From: K189A clade bacterium
GTDB lineage: Bacteria; Pseudomonadota; Gammaproteobacteria; Pseudomonadales; Azotimanducaceae
Assembly: GCA_902631405.1 (NCBI GenBank)
Contig: CACOYI010000006.1
Location: forward strand, 1-62,262
Length of the DNA stretch: 62,262 nt
Direction: 5' to 3'
Shown piece after piece: positions 28,947-37,884 of this stretch (positions are counted from its first letter, which is position 1; every line of letters starts with the position of its first letter). Under the pieces are notes generated by a model that was not told the DNA's origin, made no database searches, and was given only the letters and a program-made list of their open reading frames with translations. Both the position numbers and the translations under genes were made by a program.

Positions 28947-30047
28947 ATGTCGGATAAGAATGGATCCCCTGAAGTAGCGATAGAAAAGAAAGAGAGCAAT
29001 CCCGAGAAAGAAAGAGCCTTGTCTGCGGCTCTAGCTCAAATAGAGCGTCAATTCGGAAAGGGCTCAATGATGAGACTAGGAGATGAGGAGCAAGTTGCCA
29101 TCCCCTCTATCTCTACGGGATCTTTAGGCCTAGATGTTGCGTTAGGGATAGGCGGCCTGCCGAAAGGAAGGGTCGTAGAAATTTATGGACCCGAATCATC
29201 TGGCAAAACAACGCTTACGCTCCAAGTGATTGCCGAGGCTCAGAAAGTCGGAGGTACCTGCGCATTCATTGATGCTGAGCACGCGCTCGACCCGTTATAC
29301 GCGCAAGTGCTGGGAGTAGATACGGATGATCTACTTGTCTCTCAGCCTGATACAGGTGAACAGGCGTTGGAAATTTGCGATATGTTGGTTCGATCGGCAG
29401 CAGTTGATGTCATCGTTGTCGATTCAGTTGCGGCGCTAACGCCCAGAGCGGAAATCGAGGGCGATATGGGGGACTCCCATGTCGGACTGCAGGCTCGGCT
29501 TATGAGTCAAGCGTTGAGAAAAATGACTGGCAACATAAAACAATCCAACACCATGGTGATTTTTATCAATCAAATCCGAATGAAAATCGGTGTGATGTTC
29601 GGCTCTCCCGAAACCACGACGGGTGGTAATGCGCTGAAGTTCTACTCCTCAGTACGACTTGATATAAGGAGAATTGGTGCCGTGAAAGAGGGCGATGAAG
29701 TCGTTGGCAACGAGACCCGGGTGAAAGTGGTGAAAAATAAAGTCGCGCCTCCTTTTAGGCAAACTGAATTTCAGATCTTGTACGGAGGAGGTATCCACAG
29801 AACGGGTGAGATTTTGGAGCTCGGAGTACAGCAAGGTATCGTCGAGAAGGCAGGGGCGTGGTACTCCCATAAAGGTGACCGTATAGGACAAGGTAGAAAG
29901 AATGCATCTGAATATCTGGACGATAACCCTCAACTTAAAGTTGAAATAGAAGAGGAAATTAGGAAGCAACTTTTACCACGAGTGGATAGTGATGAGCTGG
30001 CTGCGGAGGTTTTGATACCAGAACCATCTGAGGAAGGCTTGAGTTGA
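28947..30047 (+). CDS. recA: Recombinase RecA
   Basis: DNA strand-exchange recombinase and co-protease for LexA. It has 366 residues. The N-terminal oligomerisation helix ([22 protein letters not shown]), Walker [22 protein letters not shown], the L2 region and the acidic C-terminus are all present. The N-terminus runs about 15-20 residues beyond E. coli RecA with a charged stretch ([11 protein letters not shown]). The ATG at 28947 has GAGG upstream and there is no later start before the core. Confidence 0.98.
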   Translation: MSDKNGSPEVAIEKKESNPEKERALSAALAQIERQFGKGSMMRLGDEEQVAIPSISTGSLGLDVALGIGGLPKGRVVEIYGPESSGKTTLTLQVIAEAQKVGGTCAFIDAEHALDPLYAQVLGVDTDDLLVSQPDTGEQALEICDMLVRSAAVDVIVVDSVAALTPRAEIEGDMGDSHVGLQARLMSQALRKMTGNIKQSNTMVIFINQIRMKIGVMFGSPETTTGGNALKFYSSVRLDIRRIGAVKEGDEVVGNETRVKVVKNKVAPPFRQTEFQILYGGGIHRTGEILELGVQQGIVEKAGAWYSHKGDRIGQGRKNASEYLDDNPQLKVEIEEEIRKQLLPRVDSDELAAEVLIPEPSEEGLS

Positions 30048-30092
30048 TACAAAGGCTCCATGTATTCAATTTAGTTTAAGAGGGGTTACTTT

Positions 30093-30577
30093 TTGCGGGA
30101 GACAAAGGAAGAATACCTCGCTGTTTATGCGCTTGGCTTGCGACTGCTTGGTAATCGGGAACATTCTGAAATTGAGCTGCTCAACAAGCTAAAAAAAAAG
30201 CTTCCACGGCGTTATCACAAAAAGTTATTTCAGAACTAGTCAGTGGTGGCTATTGTTCTGACGAAAGATTTTCGGAAGCGTGTTGTCGATCCAGGGTTCG
30301 TCGTGGGTTTGGCCCTCTTTACATTGCCAGGGAGCTTCGCGCTAAGGGAGTTGACAGGGCGCTCATCGAGAAAGCGCTAAATCAATTCAGCGACAAATGG
30401 CCTTGCATATTACGAGAGGGAATCGACAACAAGCTATCAAAACTTGGATATTCTCGGTCGGAGAGATGCACAGCAGAGACACTTGAAGACCCGGCTGTTA
30501 AAGGCAAAATCGTCAGCTCACTTGAACGGAAGGGCTTTGATGTTGCTCAGATTCTAAGAGCCCTGGAGAACTATTAA
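30093..30577 (+). CDS. recX: Regulatory protein RecX, interrupted by a -1 frameshift at an A9 tract
   Basis: RecX binds RecA filaments and inhibits them. The frame from TTG 30093 reads MRETKEEYLAVYALGLRLL and then LNKLKKK, the first RecX repeat, but ends at a TAG at 30237 after 48 codons. Reading from 30200 in the -1 frame continues without a stop for 125 codons to TAA 30575 and encodes the rest of RecX (VISELVSGGYCSDERFSEA, RRGFGPLYIARELRAKGV). Joined at the A tract the product is 161 residues, normal for RecX. The junction AAA-AAG preceded by A is a classical slippery heptamer. Alternatives are transcriptional slippage, a real inactivating mutation or a sequencing error in the homopolymer. 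Confidence 0.8.
30191..30200 (+). promoter_or_regulatory. Slippery A9G tract in recX
   Basis: Nine A followed by G. Frame 0 is CTA AAA AAA AAG, so the last seven bases form A-AAA-AAG, the same heptamer used for programmed -1 frameshifting in E. coli dnaX. The -1 frame after it is the one that encodes the remainder of RecX. Confidence 0.6.
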
Positions 30578-30620
30578 AAAGTCTAGCTGATTGCCTGAGC
30601 ACCATTCTTCATGAGGCTAA

Positions 30621-30648
30621 TTCATCTCTCCTAAAATAGCTTTATAAT
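30621..30648 (+). promoter_or_regulatory. Candidate promoter for alaS
   Basis: A perfect TATAAT at 30643-30648 lies 28 nt before the alaS ATG. The -35 candidate TTCATC (30621-30626, 16-nt spacer) is poor. It is the only recognisable element in the 98-nt recX-alaS gap. Confidence 0.35.
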
Positions 30649-30675
30649 AGGAGTACGTAGTCTGGCCAAACTGTC

Positions 30676-33282
30676 ATGAAAACCGTCGAACTTAGAGAAG
30701 CTTTCTTGTCTTTTTTTGAAAATCGAGGTCACAAGGTGGTCCTTTCAAGCTCCTTAGTGCCATTCGATGACCCCACTCTGCTTTTTACCAACGCTGGAAT
30801 GAACCAATTCAAAGACCCGCTTCTGGGGAAGTCTGATCCTGGTTATTCAAGAGCAACATCCGCACAGCGGTGTGTCAGGGCAGGTGGGAAGCATAATGAT
30901 TTAGAAAATGTTGGCTATACGGCTCGTCACCATACGTTTTTCGAGATGATGGGGAATTTTAGTTTTGGTGATTACTTCAAGGAAGAGACCATTGAGATGG
31001 CTTGGTCTTTTACAAATGAAGTCATGAAAATACCGCAAGAGAAGGTGATCGTGACTGTTCACCCCTCGGATGCTGAAAGTGCAGATATCTGGAAAAAAAA
31101 GATTGGTATAGACGATTCAAGAATTATTCAGCTGGAAGAAAATTTTTGGACGATGGGTGATACAGGGCCATGTGGACCGTGTACTGAGCTCTTTTACGAT
31201 CATGGGGAATCAGTCCACGGTGGGCCTCCGGGATCACCTGATGAAGACGGAGACCGATATATAGAGTTTTGGAACTTGGTCTTCCCTCAGTTTGATCGCT
31301 CCGCAGATGGTCACCTGGAACCCCTCCCGAGCCCCGGTGTGGATACGGGGATGGGGTTAGAGCGAATGGCGGCTATTTTGCAGGGAGTTCAAAGTAATTA
31401 CGAAATTGATCTATTCCAAAATTTGATACGACCCATTGGTGAGATGTTGGGCAAATCGGAGCGTGACGCCTTGTCGTCTTCCTCCGTTCGGGTCATTGCC
31501 GATCATCTCAGAAGCACAGCATTCCTTATTGCTGATGGGATCAAACCAGGTAACGAGGATCGCTCCTACGTTTTGAGAAGGATCATGCGGCGAGCCTTGC
31601 GTCACGCGCATAAATTAGGATTGAAGGAACCATTTCTTTTTAATTTGGTAAACCCGTTAGTTCAAGAAATGGGCGATGCCTACCCGATTCTCGTGGACAA
31701 AGAAAAGGAAATCGTTCAAGCGATTGAGGAAGAAGAGCATCGGTTTGGAGAAACGCTCAATCAGGGCATGATTCTGTTAAAGGGCGAGCTTGGAAAAATA
31801 GGATCGAAGGATTTGCCAGGGGAAACAGCGTTTAAGTTATACGATACCTACGGTTTTCCGCTAGATCTCACGAAAGATGTGCTTAGGGAATTAGACCGTA
31901 ATCTTGATGAGGCTGGTTTCGATCGCGCGATGGAGGCACAGCGTGAGAAAGGGAGGGCGTCGGCAGGGTTTAGTGCCAATTTGGGTCAGAAAATAACGGT
32001 TTCTAGTCCTGTGGAGTTTCTCGGTTACGAAAACACCCAGGCCAATATGGAAGTTCTTGCTCTCTTTGATCTGGATGGAGAGCCTGTCGAATCTCTGAGC
32101 GAGGGACGAGGCGTCGTCGTTGCTGATAAAACCGTGTTTTATGCGGAGTCGGGCGGTCAGCTTGGCGACCAGGGTCTTTTGTCAAATTCAGATTTTGTCT
32201 TTCGAGTGGAAGATACCCAAAAGAGTGGTGTTCAAACCCTTCACATCGGCTCTGTAGTCAAAGGTATGGTCGAAATTGGAGTAGTTCTCGAGGGTAAAAT
32301 CGATGTGGATCGAAGACGTAGACTCAGTGGAAGTCACTCTGCGACTCATTTGATGCACTCGGCCTTGCGTGAGCTGTTGGGTTCCCATGTACAGCAGAAA
32401 GGCTCGTTGGTGGCTGAAGAGAGACTTCGTTTTGATTTTTCACATGAGGGTTCTCTAAATCGAGAAGAGCTCATAGAAATAGAAAAAGTCGTTGGGCAGC
32501 AAGTAAGAATGAACACATCTGTAGATGTCACGGTGATGCCCTATGAGCAGGCGATTAAAAGTGGAGCTCTCGCTTTTTTCGGAGAGAAATATGCTGAGGA
32601 AGTGAGAGTGGTACGCATGGGTGGAGATTTTTCAGCAGAACTATGTGGGGGAACCCACGTTGCGCAGACAGGCGAAATCGGGGAGTTTAAGATAATAAGT
32701 GAGACCGGCGTGGCCTCAGGAGTTAGACGAATCGAGGCGTTAACAGGCGCTCAGGCGATTAATGAAAGCCAGATTGAGCAGGGCAAGCTTCTAAAAATCA
32801 GTGAATACCTTAAAACTGATCCCTCCCGTATCGAAGAAAGAGTTGAGCAACTAGTCGAGGAAAACAAGCGTTTAGTGAAAGAAATGAGTGGTATTTCTCA
32901 GAGATTGGCTGCGGATAGTATCGGTGAACTCGAAAAGGGGATCACCAAGGTGGGCGAGGTTAGCTACTTGGGTGGCAAAATTGAGGGAGACTCAGATTTA
33001 GCTCTCAAACTATTAGACAGTCTGAAATCGAAATACAACGAAAAGTATGTCTTCTTGATCGTGCACCAAAGTGATCAATCAGCGGGGCTAGTGACTGTCG
33101 TGAGTAAGGACTTAGTGGATAAAATCTCAGCCGGTGATTTGGTTAAGCAGCATGCGCCGATAATTGGTGCTAAGGGTGGAGGTCGTCCTGATATGGCAAG
33201 AGCCGGTGGTGGTGATAAATTGGACGCGATCCCTGAGTTAATTAGGGGGGTGGAGCAGACTCTGAAGGAGTCCGTGATCTAG
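30676..33282 (+). CDS. alaS: Alanyl-tRNA synthetase
   Basis: Class II synthetase with an editing domain. It has 868 residues. The N-terminal catalytic core shows LFTNAGMNQFKDPLLG and DTGMGLERMA. The editing domain has the zinc ligands HSATHLMHSAL and CGGTHVAQTGEIG. The C-Ala region ends with GGGRPDMARAGG. Its stop overlaps the lysC GTG by one base, matching the conserved alaS-lysC pair. Confidence 0.98.
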   Translation: MKTVELREAFLSFFENRGHKVVLSSSLVPFDDPTLLFTNAGMNQFKDPLLGKSDPGYSRATSAQRCVRAGGKHNDLENVGYTARHHTFFEMMGNFSFGDYFKEETIEMAWSFTNEVMKIPQEKVIVTVHPSDAESADIWKKKIGIDDSRIIQLEENFWTMGDTGPCGPCTELFYDHGESVHGGPPGSPDEDGDRYIEFWNLVFPQFDRSADGHLEPLPSPGVDTGMGLERMAAILQGVQSNYEIDLFQNLIRPIGEMLGKSERDALSSSSVRVIADHLRSTAFLIADGIKPGNEDRSYVLRRIMRRALRHAHKLGLKEPFLFNLVNPLVQEMGDAYPILVDKEKEIVQAIEEEEHRFGETLNQGMILLKGELGKIGSKDLPGETAFKLYDTYGFPLDLTKDVLRELDRNLDEAGFDRAMEAQREKGRASAGFSANLGQKITVSSPVEFLGYENTQANMEVLALFDLDGEPVESLSEGRGVVVADKTVFYAESGGQLGDQGLLSNSDFVFRVEDTQKSGVQTLHIGSVVKGMVEIGVVLEGKIDVDRRRRLSGSHSATHLMHSALRELLGSHVQQKGSLVAEERLRFDFSHEGSLNREELIEIEKVVGQQVRMNTSVDVTVMPYEQAIKSGALAFFGEKYAEEVRVVRMGGDFSAELCGGTHVAQTGEIGEFKIISETGVASGVRRIEALTGAQAINESQIEQGKLLKISEYLKTDPSRIEERVEQLVEENKRLVKEMSGISQRLAADSIGELEKGITKVGEVSYLGGKIEGDSDLALKLLDSLKSKYNEKYVFLIVHQSDQSAGLVTVVSKDLVDKISAGDLVKQHAPIIGAKGGGRPDMARAGGGDKLDAIPELIRGVEQTLKESVI

Positions 33283-34496
33283 TGGGCAGACTCATCGTTC
33301 AGAAATATGGTGGGACAAGTGTAGGGAGTCCCGAGCGAATCCTGGGTGTGGCGCAGAGAGTAAAAGGTTATGTAGAGAAGGGAGATAAAGTCGTCGTTGT
33401 CGTATCTGCAATGTCTGGGGAGACGAATCGACTAGTCGCCTTGGGCGAGGAGATTTGGGGCCCCCAGTTTAATCACAGAGAATTAGATGTGCTTTACTCC
33501 TCTGGTGAACAAGTCAGTATTGCCTTAGTGAGTTTGGCTCTAGAAAAAGTCGGTGTCACTGCGAAGTCTTTTTTGGCGGATCAGATTCCATTGCGAACTA
33601 ATGGAGAGTTTGGCAAAGCAAGAATAGTTGAGATTGAGAGTAAATCCCTAAAGGAGGCGATTGCTGATGGAATAGTTCCAGTTGTAGCAGGTTTTCAGGG
33701 CGTCACTGCTGATGGTCTTATCACAACGTTAGGGCGCGGTGGGTCCGATACCTCAGCTGTCGCCGTCGCCGCTGCGTTGGACGCTGACGAGTGCGAGATT
33801 TGCACTGATGTAGATGGAGTATACACAGCTGACCCTAGGATTATAAAAAAAGCAAATAGGTTGGATCAGATTACCTTTGAGGAAATGCTTGAGCTCGCGA
33901 GTCTGGGTTCGAAGGTTCTGCATCCTAGATCGGTAGAATTGGCTGGAAGGCATAAGGTGCCATTGCGTGTTGTGTCCACCTTCGAAGGAGGTCAGGGTAC
34001 ACTTATATCTTTCGACGGAGATGATATGGAAGGAGCAGTAGTTTCTGGAATTGCGCACGCTGCTGATGAAGCGAAAATCACGATAGAAGGGGTAGCTGAT
34101 ATTCCTGGCGTAGCGTCCAAGATTATCAGTCCGGTCAGTGCGGCCAATATCGATGTTGATATGATTGTGCAGAATACTTCAGCTGATGGGCTGACGGATT
34201 TCACTTTCACTGTAAAACGGCCCGATTTTGATGAGGCACTAGCGTTATTGGGCACAGTCTCTGAGGAGATTGGTGCTCGTAAAGTGAGCGGGGATCCGCA
34301 AATTTCTAAGGTTTCGGTTGTGGGAGTAGGGATGAGGTCTCATGCTGGAGTCGCATCGAGAGTGTTTGAGGCTTTGGCCAAGGAAGGTATCAATATTCAG
34401 ATGATTTCAACATCAGAGATTAAAATATCTGTTGTGGTCGACGAAAAGTATACGGAGCTGGCAGTGCGCTCCCTTCACGAGGAGTTTAATCTTTGA
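33282..34496 (+). CDS. lysC: Aspartate kinase
   Basis: Phosphorylates aspartate in the first step to lysine, threonine, methionine and diaminopimelate. It has 404 residues. The catalytic kinase domain starts VQKYGGTSVGS and contains VTADGLITTLGRGGSDTSAVA. Two C-terminal ACT domains (from about residue 265) suggest allosteric control. The start is GTG, overlapping alaS by one base. In Pseudomonas csrA/rsmA follows; here an oxygenase-like gene overlaps the lysC stop instead. Confidence 0.96.
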   Translation: MGRLIVQKYGGTSVGSPERILGVAQRVKGYVEKGDKVVVVVSAMSGETNRLVALGEEIWGPQFNHRELDVLYSSGEQVSIALVSLALEKVGVTAKSFLADQIPLRTNGEFGKARIVEIESKSLKEAIADGIVPVVAGFQGVTADGLITTLGRGGSDTSAVAVAAALDADECEICTDVDGVYTADPRIIKKANRLDQITFEEMLELASLGSKVLHPRSVELAGRHKVPLRVVSTFEGGQGTLISFDGDDMEGAVVSGIAHAADEAKITIEGVADIPGVASKIISPVSAANIDVDMIVQNTSADGLTDFTFTVKRPDFDEALALLGTVSEEIGARKVSGDPQISKVSVVGVGMRSHAGVASRVFEALAKEGINIQMISTSEIKISVVVDEKYTELAVRSLHEEFNL

Positions 34497-35290
34497 TGAC
34501 AGCTTCAGAGCAGAAAAGGACAAATAGCTTGAACGATACATGGACCCTAGACTATTTGGTTGGCCATTATTTAAAAGCGTTAGATGCGTCTGATGTAAAA
34601 CATCAACCATTTTGTTATTTGTTTGCGACAGATCTGTTTCCATCAGATGTCTACTCCCATCTGACTAAAGCCATGGAGTCTGTGTCCGGTTATAAAAATC
34701 TCAAGCACAAGGATGCGATGAGGAAGGATGGTAGTAGCACTCGGCAGGTCATCCCATTTAACGAAGTTTATTTAGGCCGGATGTCAGAAAGCGATCGGGA
34801 ATTCTTTTCACTGATCAAAGAAGTGTTAGACGACGAGAGAATTGGGAGAAAGTTTTTTCAATTGCTTCTCCCGGGTATTCAAGAGAGAAAGGGGAAAAAG
34901 AAAGCAGAGGATATCGTTGCGTTCCCTAAGTCAGGATTATTTTGCGATGCCTCCGGCTATAAAATTCGACCCCATAAAGATGTGCGAACCAAATTGGTGA
35001 CTACACAAATGTATCTTCCGACGGATGCGAAACAAGAGTCTTTCGGCACCAGTTTATATACCCGCTCGTTTAAGGGGCGCATTAATAGGGAGCTCAACAA
35101 GATTTCTAAGATTCAACGTCCCGAGTTTGAGCATTTGGAGACATTTTCGTTTTTACCTAATTCAGGCTACGCCTTCGTGGTTGGCGATAAAAGTTGGCAT
35201 GGTAGGGAAGAAATCCCCGAGGGAATGGGAAATAGATACTCGTTAATGAATATTTATTTTGAGGACAAAGACGTTCCCTTCTATGACTAG
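34496..35290 (+). CDS. Putative 2-oxoglutarate/Fe(II)-dependent oxygenase-like protein
   Basis: A 264-residue protein whose substrate I do not recognise. It shows the double-stranded beta-helix facial-triad pattern: His160-Lys161-Asp162 (IRPHKDVRTK), His235 (KSWHGREEIP) and an Arg in GNRYSLMNIYF (Arg247) where 2-oxoglutarate would bind. No signal peptide or membrane span is visible. The ATG at 34496 overlaps the lysC stop as TGATG, with GAGGAG about 12 nt upstream. The following gene is a GMC oxidoreductase 29 nt away. The order lysC-oxygenase-GMC replaces the usual lysC-csrA. Assignment is by motif only. Confidence 0.65.
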   Translation: MTASEQKRTNSLNDTWTLDYLVGHYLKALDASDVKHQPFCYLFATDLFPSDVYSHLTKAMESVSGYKNLKHKDAMRKDGSSTRQVIPFNEVYLGRMSESDREFFSLIKEVLDDERIGRKFFQLLLPGIQERKGKKKAEDIVAFPKSGLFCDASGYKIRPHKDVRTKLVTTQMYLPTDAKQESFGTSLYTRSFKGRINRELNKISKIQRPEFEHLETFSFLPNSGYAFVVGDKSWHGREEIPEGMGNRYSLMNIYFEDKDVPFYD

Positions 35291-35319
35291 CTTTAGTTAA
35301 TCCGCGTCGAGGTGAGCAC

Positions 35320-36924
35320 TTGAGAGAAAAGTACGCGACCAACGCAGATTTTATTGTTGTGGGGGCAGGATCTGCGGGTTGTGTAATCGCGAGCAGATTA
35401 GCTGAGATTAAAGAGGCTAGAGTCATTTTGATTGAGGCTGGTGGAAGTGACAAAAAATTTCGCCTGCGAATGCCAAGCGCGTTCTATATGCCCATTGGAA
35501 ATAGGCTCTTTGATTGGTGCTATGAGACTGAACCTGAGGGGGAGTTAAATGATAGAAAGATATCCTGTCCAAGGGGGCGAGTATTGGGAGGTTCTTCATC
35601 AATAAACGGGATGGTTTATGTAAGAGGGCACCCCTCTAACTACGATGATTGGGAGAAACTTGGAGCCACGAATTGGGGCTACGAGGCTGTACTGCCTTAT
35701 TTCAAGAAGGCTCAGACCATGAATGGGTTCATTGGTTCTGCAACCCAGGGTGATAATGGTCCTCTGCATACAACAAATGGCGCAATGGCGAATCCATTAT
35801 ATAAGACGTTTCTGGAGGCAACTGAACAGGCGGGTTATCCGCAGCGTGAGGACTTAAATGACGGTGTTCAAGAGGGTTTTGGTCCATTGCCGATGACGGT
35901 GGGTAATGGTGTTCGAGCATCAGCCAGTCGCTCTTATTTGCGCCCCCACCCGCCGAATCTCACTATTGTGAAAAACGCACAAGTTACCCGAATAAATTTC
36001 AATAATAATAAAGCGACCGGCGTTGATCTGATCCACCGGGGCAAATCCATGAGCTTCGTGGCAACTTCCGAGGTAATCCTATCTGCTGGAGCGATAAATA
36101 CTCCAACACTATTGATGCTCTCGGGGATAGGTCCCGGGGATCATTTGGCCGAGCTGAATATCCCTGTCACAGCAGATTTGCGTGGTGTTGGTGCTAATTT
36201 AATGGATCACCTTGAGGTATATCTCCAGCAGGCTTGCACCAAACCCGTGAGTCTGAGTAAGTTTATGGGGCCGCTTGGTAAGACGAGAATAGGTGCCCAA
36301 TGGTTCTTTAATAAGTCTGGCCTGGGGTCAACTAATCATTTTGAAGTGGGAGGGTTTATCAAAAGTGACCAGTCAAAAGACGCGCCGGATATTCAGTTTC
36401 ATTTCTTACCCGCAGCGATGACCTATGATGGTTCAGTGCAGATTAAGGAGCACGGCTTTCAGGTGCACATCGGACCAATGCAATCAAAAAGTAGGGGTCG
36501 CGTGACATTGAGGACTTCGAATCCTCTCGATACTCCCAGGCTTAATTTTGGTTATATGCGTGATCCCGAGGATTGGGTAGTCTTTCGTTCTGCTATTCGG
36601 CAAGCCCGCGAGATTTTCTCTCAGAATGCTTTTGATGAATTTCGAGGAGATGAAATCAGTCCAGGTGGCATAGTCCAGAGTGATTCCGAATTAGACGAAT
36701 TCATTCGTTCCCAATGCGAAAGTGCCTATCATCCATGTGGCACCTGCAGGATGGGATCTGATGAACAATCCGTTGTGGATCCTAAAGGTCTCGTGTACGG
36801 ACTAGACAGTTTGCGCATAGCAGATGCCTCAATTTTCCCTCAGATTGTAAACTGCAACCTTAACGCAACAGTCATCATGGTGGCCGAGAAGATATCAGAT
36901 GAAATTAAGAAGAAACATGCCTGA
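35320..36924 (+). CDS. GMC-family FAD-dependent oxidoreductase (choline/alcohol dehydrogenase-like)
   Basis: It has 534 residues. The N-terminal dinucleotide fold is ADFIVVGAGSAGCVIASRLAE, with the GMC signatures GRVLGGSSSINGMVYVRG and ILSAGAINTPTLLMLSGIG. The C-terminal active site has the catalytic His in AYHPCGTCRMG and the second conserved region near NLNATVIMVAEK. Homologues oxidise choline, polyethylene glycol or aliphatic alcohols; the substrate cannot be read from sequence. The start is TTG at 35320 with GAGGTGA upstream. BetA-type choline dehydrogenase is possible, but no betaine aldehyde dehydrogenase gene is nearby. Confidence 0.9.
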   Translation: MREKYATNADFIVVGAGSAGCVIASRLAEIKEARVILIEAGGSDKKFRLRMPSAFYMPIGNRLFDWCYETEPEGELNDRKISCPRGRVLGGSSSINGMVYVRGHPSNYDDWEKLGATNWGYEAVLPYFKKAQTMNGFIGSATQGDNGPLHTTNGAMANPLYKTFLEATEQAGYPQREDLNDGVQEGFGPLPMTVGNGVRASASRSYLRPHPPNLTIVKNAQVTRINFNNNKATGVDLIHRGKSMSFVATSEVILSAGAINTPTLLMLSGIGPGDHLAELNIPVTADLRGVGANLMDHLEVYLQQACTKPVSLSKFMGPLGKTRIGAQWFFNKSGLGSTNHFEVGGFIKSDQSKDAPDIQFHFLPAAMTYDGSVQIKEHGFQVHIGPMQSKSRGRVTLRTSNPLDTPRLNFGYMRDPEDWVVFRSAIRQAREIFSQNAFDEFRGDEISPGGIVQSDSELDEFIRSQCESAYHPCGTCRMGSDEQSVVDPKGLVYGLDSLRIADASIFPQIVNCNLNATVIMVAEKISDEIKKKHA

Positions 36925-36943
36925 GCGACCGCAAGATTCAAAG

Positions 36944-37034
36944 TGGCGGAGAGAGAGGGATTCGAACCCTCGATAGGGTATTAACCTATACTCCCTTAGC
37001 AGGGGAGCGCCTTCAGCCGCTCGGCCACCTCTCC
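36944..37034 (-). tRNA. tRNA-Ser (anticodon GCU)
   Basis: The minus strand folds as a class II tRNA of 91 nt. The acceptor stem pairs GGAGAGG with the CTCTCC end; the anticodon stem CTCCC/GGGAG holds loop CTGCTAA with anticodon GCT. A long variable arm (TATAGG ... CCCTAT) is typical of serine tRNA. The T-arm has GGTTCGAATCC and CCA is encoded. tRNA-Ser(GCU) commonly follows lysC-csrA in relatives; here it lies just past the GMC gene and on the opposite strand. Confidence 0.97.
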
Positions 37035-37098
37035 ACACTGTACATTGTAGTCGGAATAATCACTCTAATCTCTAGTAGAGGGAAATATTTTCTTTGGG

Positions 37099-37833
37099 CT
37101 AACGTAAGTCATGTACGATTAAATCAGGTCGGTCTGTGAATATTCCTGAAATTCTATTTTTTTTTAATTGATTTGCCGTGTCCATTTCATTGACTGTGTA
37201 GACTAACGGCCTGAGTTGATTGGAGACAAGCTCTCGTATTCGTTCACTTGAGGCGATACTTTTTGAAATGTTGCAGAAACCCGACTCAAATCTCTTGCTC
37301 TTGCTTACAATTCCGCTCTCCCAAGATTGGAACAAGGGCGCTACTTGGGTGCTCGGAGCGAAATTCTTAAAAGCACTGAGCTCAGCGTGATTGAATGAAG
37401 AGACGAGAATTGGCAGATCACTGAATCTTTCGAGCTCCACCGAAACAAGTTCAGCCGTCCCAACTCCTTTTAGCTCAATGTTAACCCCGATCCTTTTCTG
37501 AGCAGTTGCCGAGATAAGCTCCAAAGCTTCATTTAGTGTCGGCACTTTCTCTCCGTTTGCACACTGAAAATCGCGAATTTCCTCGAACCGTAAATCCCTA
37601 ATTGAGCCTTGGCCGTCTGTGGTGCGATCAAGCCTCTCGTCGTGGAGGATTAACGACTGGAGCTTTCCCTTGTTATCTCGGGCTACCTGAACGTCTAGCT
37701 CCACCGCTTGGCAATCCAGATCTATTGCTTTTTGAAAGCTCGAAAGGGTGTTCTCCGCTTCCAGTCCAGCAGCGCCCCTATGGCCTATCACAAGAAAATC
37801 TTTTGTTTTAAAAAGAGAAGAAAAATCGGCCAT
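37099..37833 (-). CDS. Glycerophosphodiester phosphodiesterase family protein
   Basis: Hydrolyses glycerophosphodiesters to glycerol 3-phosphate and an alcohol. It has 244 residues, a TIM-barrel GDPD domain with the catalytic/metal motif IGHRGAAGLEAENTLSSF, AVELDVQ, LHDERLDRTTDGQG and VNIELKG. No signal peptide is visible, so it is a cytoplasmic UgpQ-like form. Near the C-terminus an A9 run crosses the codons for Leu-Lys-Lys-Asn; a -1 slip there would hit TAG at once. It is divergent from dnaX. Confidence 0.92.
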   Translation of the reverse strand: MADFSSLFKTKDFLVIGHRGAAGLEAENTLSSFQKAIDLDCQAVELDVQVARDNKGKLQSLILHDERLDRTTDGQGSIRDLRFEEIRDFQCANGEKVPTLNEALELISATAQKRIGVNIELKGVGTAELVSVELERFSDLPILVSSFNHAELSAFKNFAPSTQVAPLFQSWESGIVSKSKRFESGFCNISKSIASSERIRELVSNQLRPLVYTVNEMDTANQLKKNRISGIFTDRPDLIVHDLR

Positions 37834-37884
37834 AAGATTGAGAATTTGCTGTTATTGGGGCAAACACTGGTAGGATATTAACCT

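Noticed and set aside
30093..30577. recX as a plain decayed pseudogene
   Set aside because: The second half is open for 125 codons with conserved RecX residues, and the single shift falls exactly on a slippery heptamer; decay would be expected to leave more damage. It remains possible as a very recent mutation.
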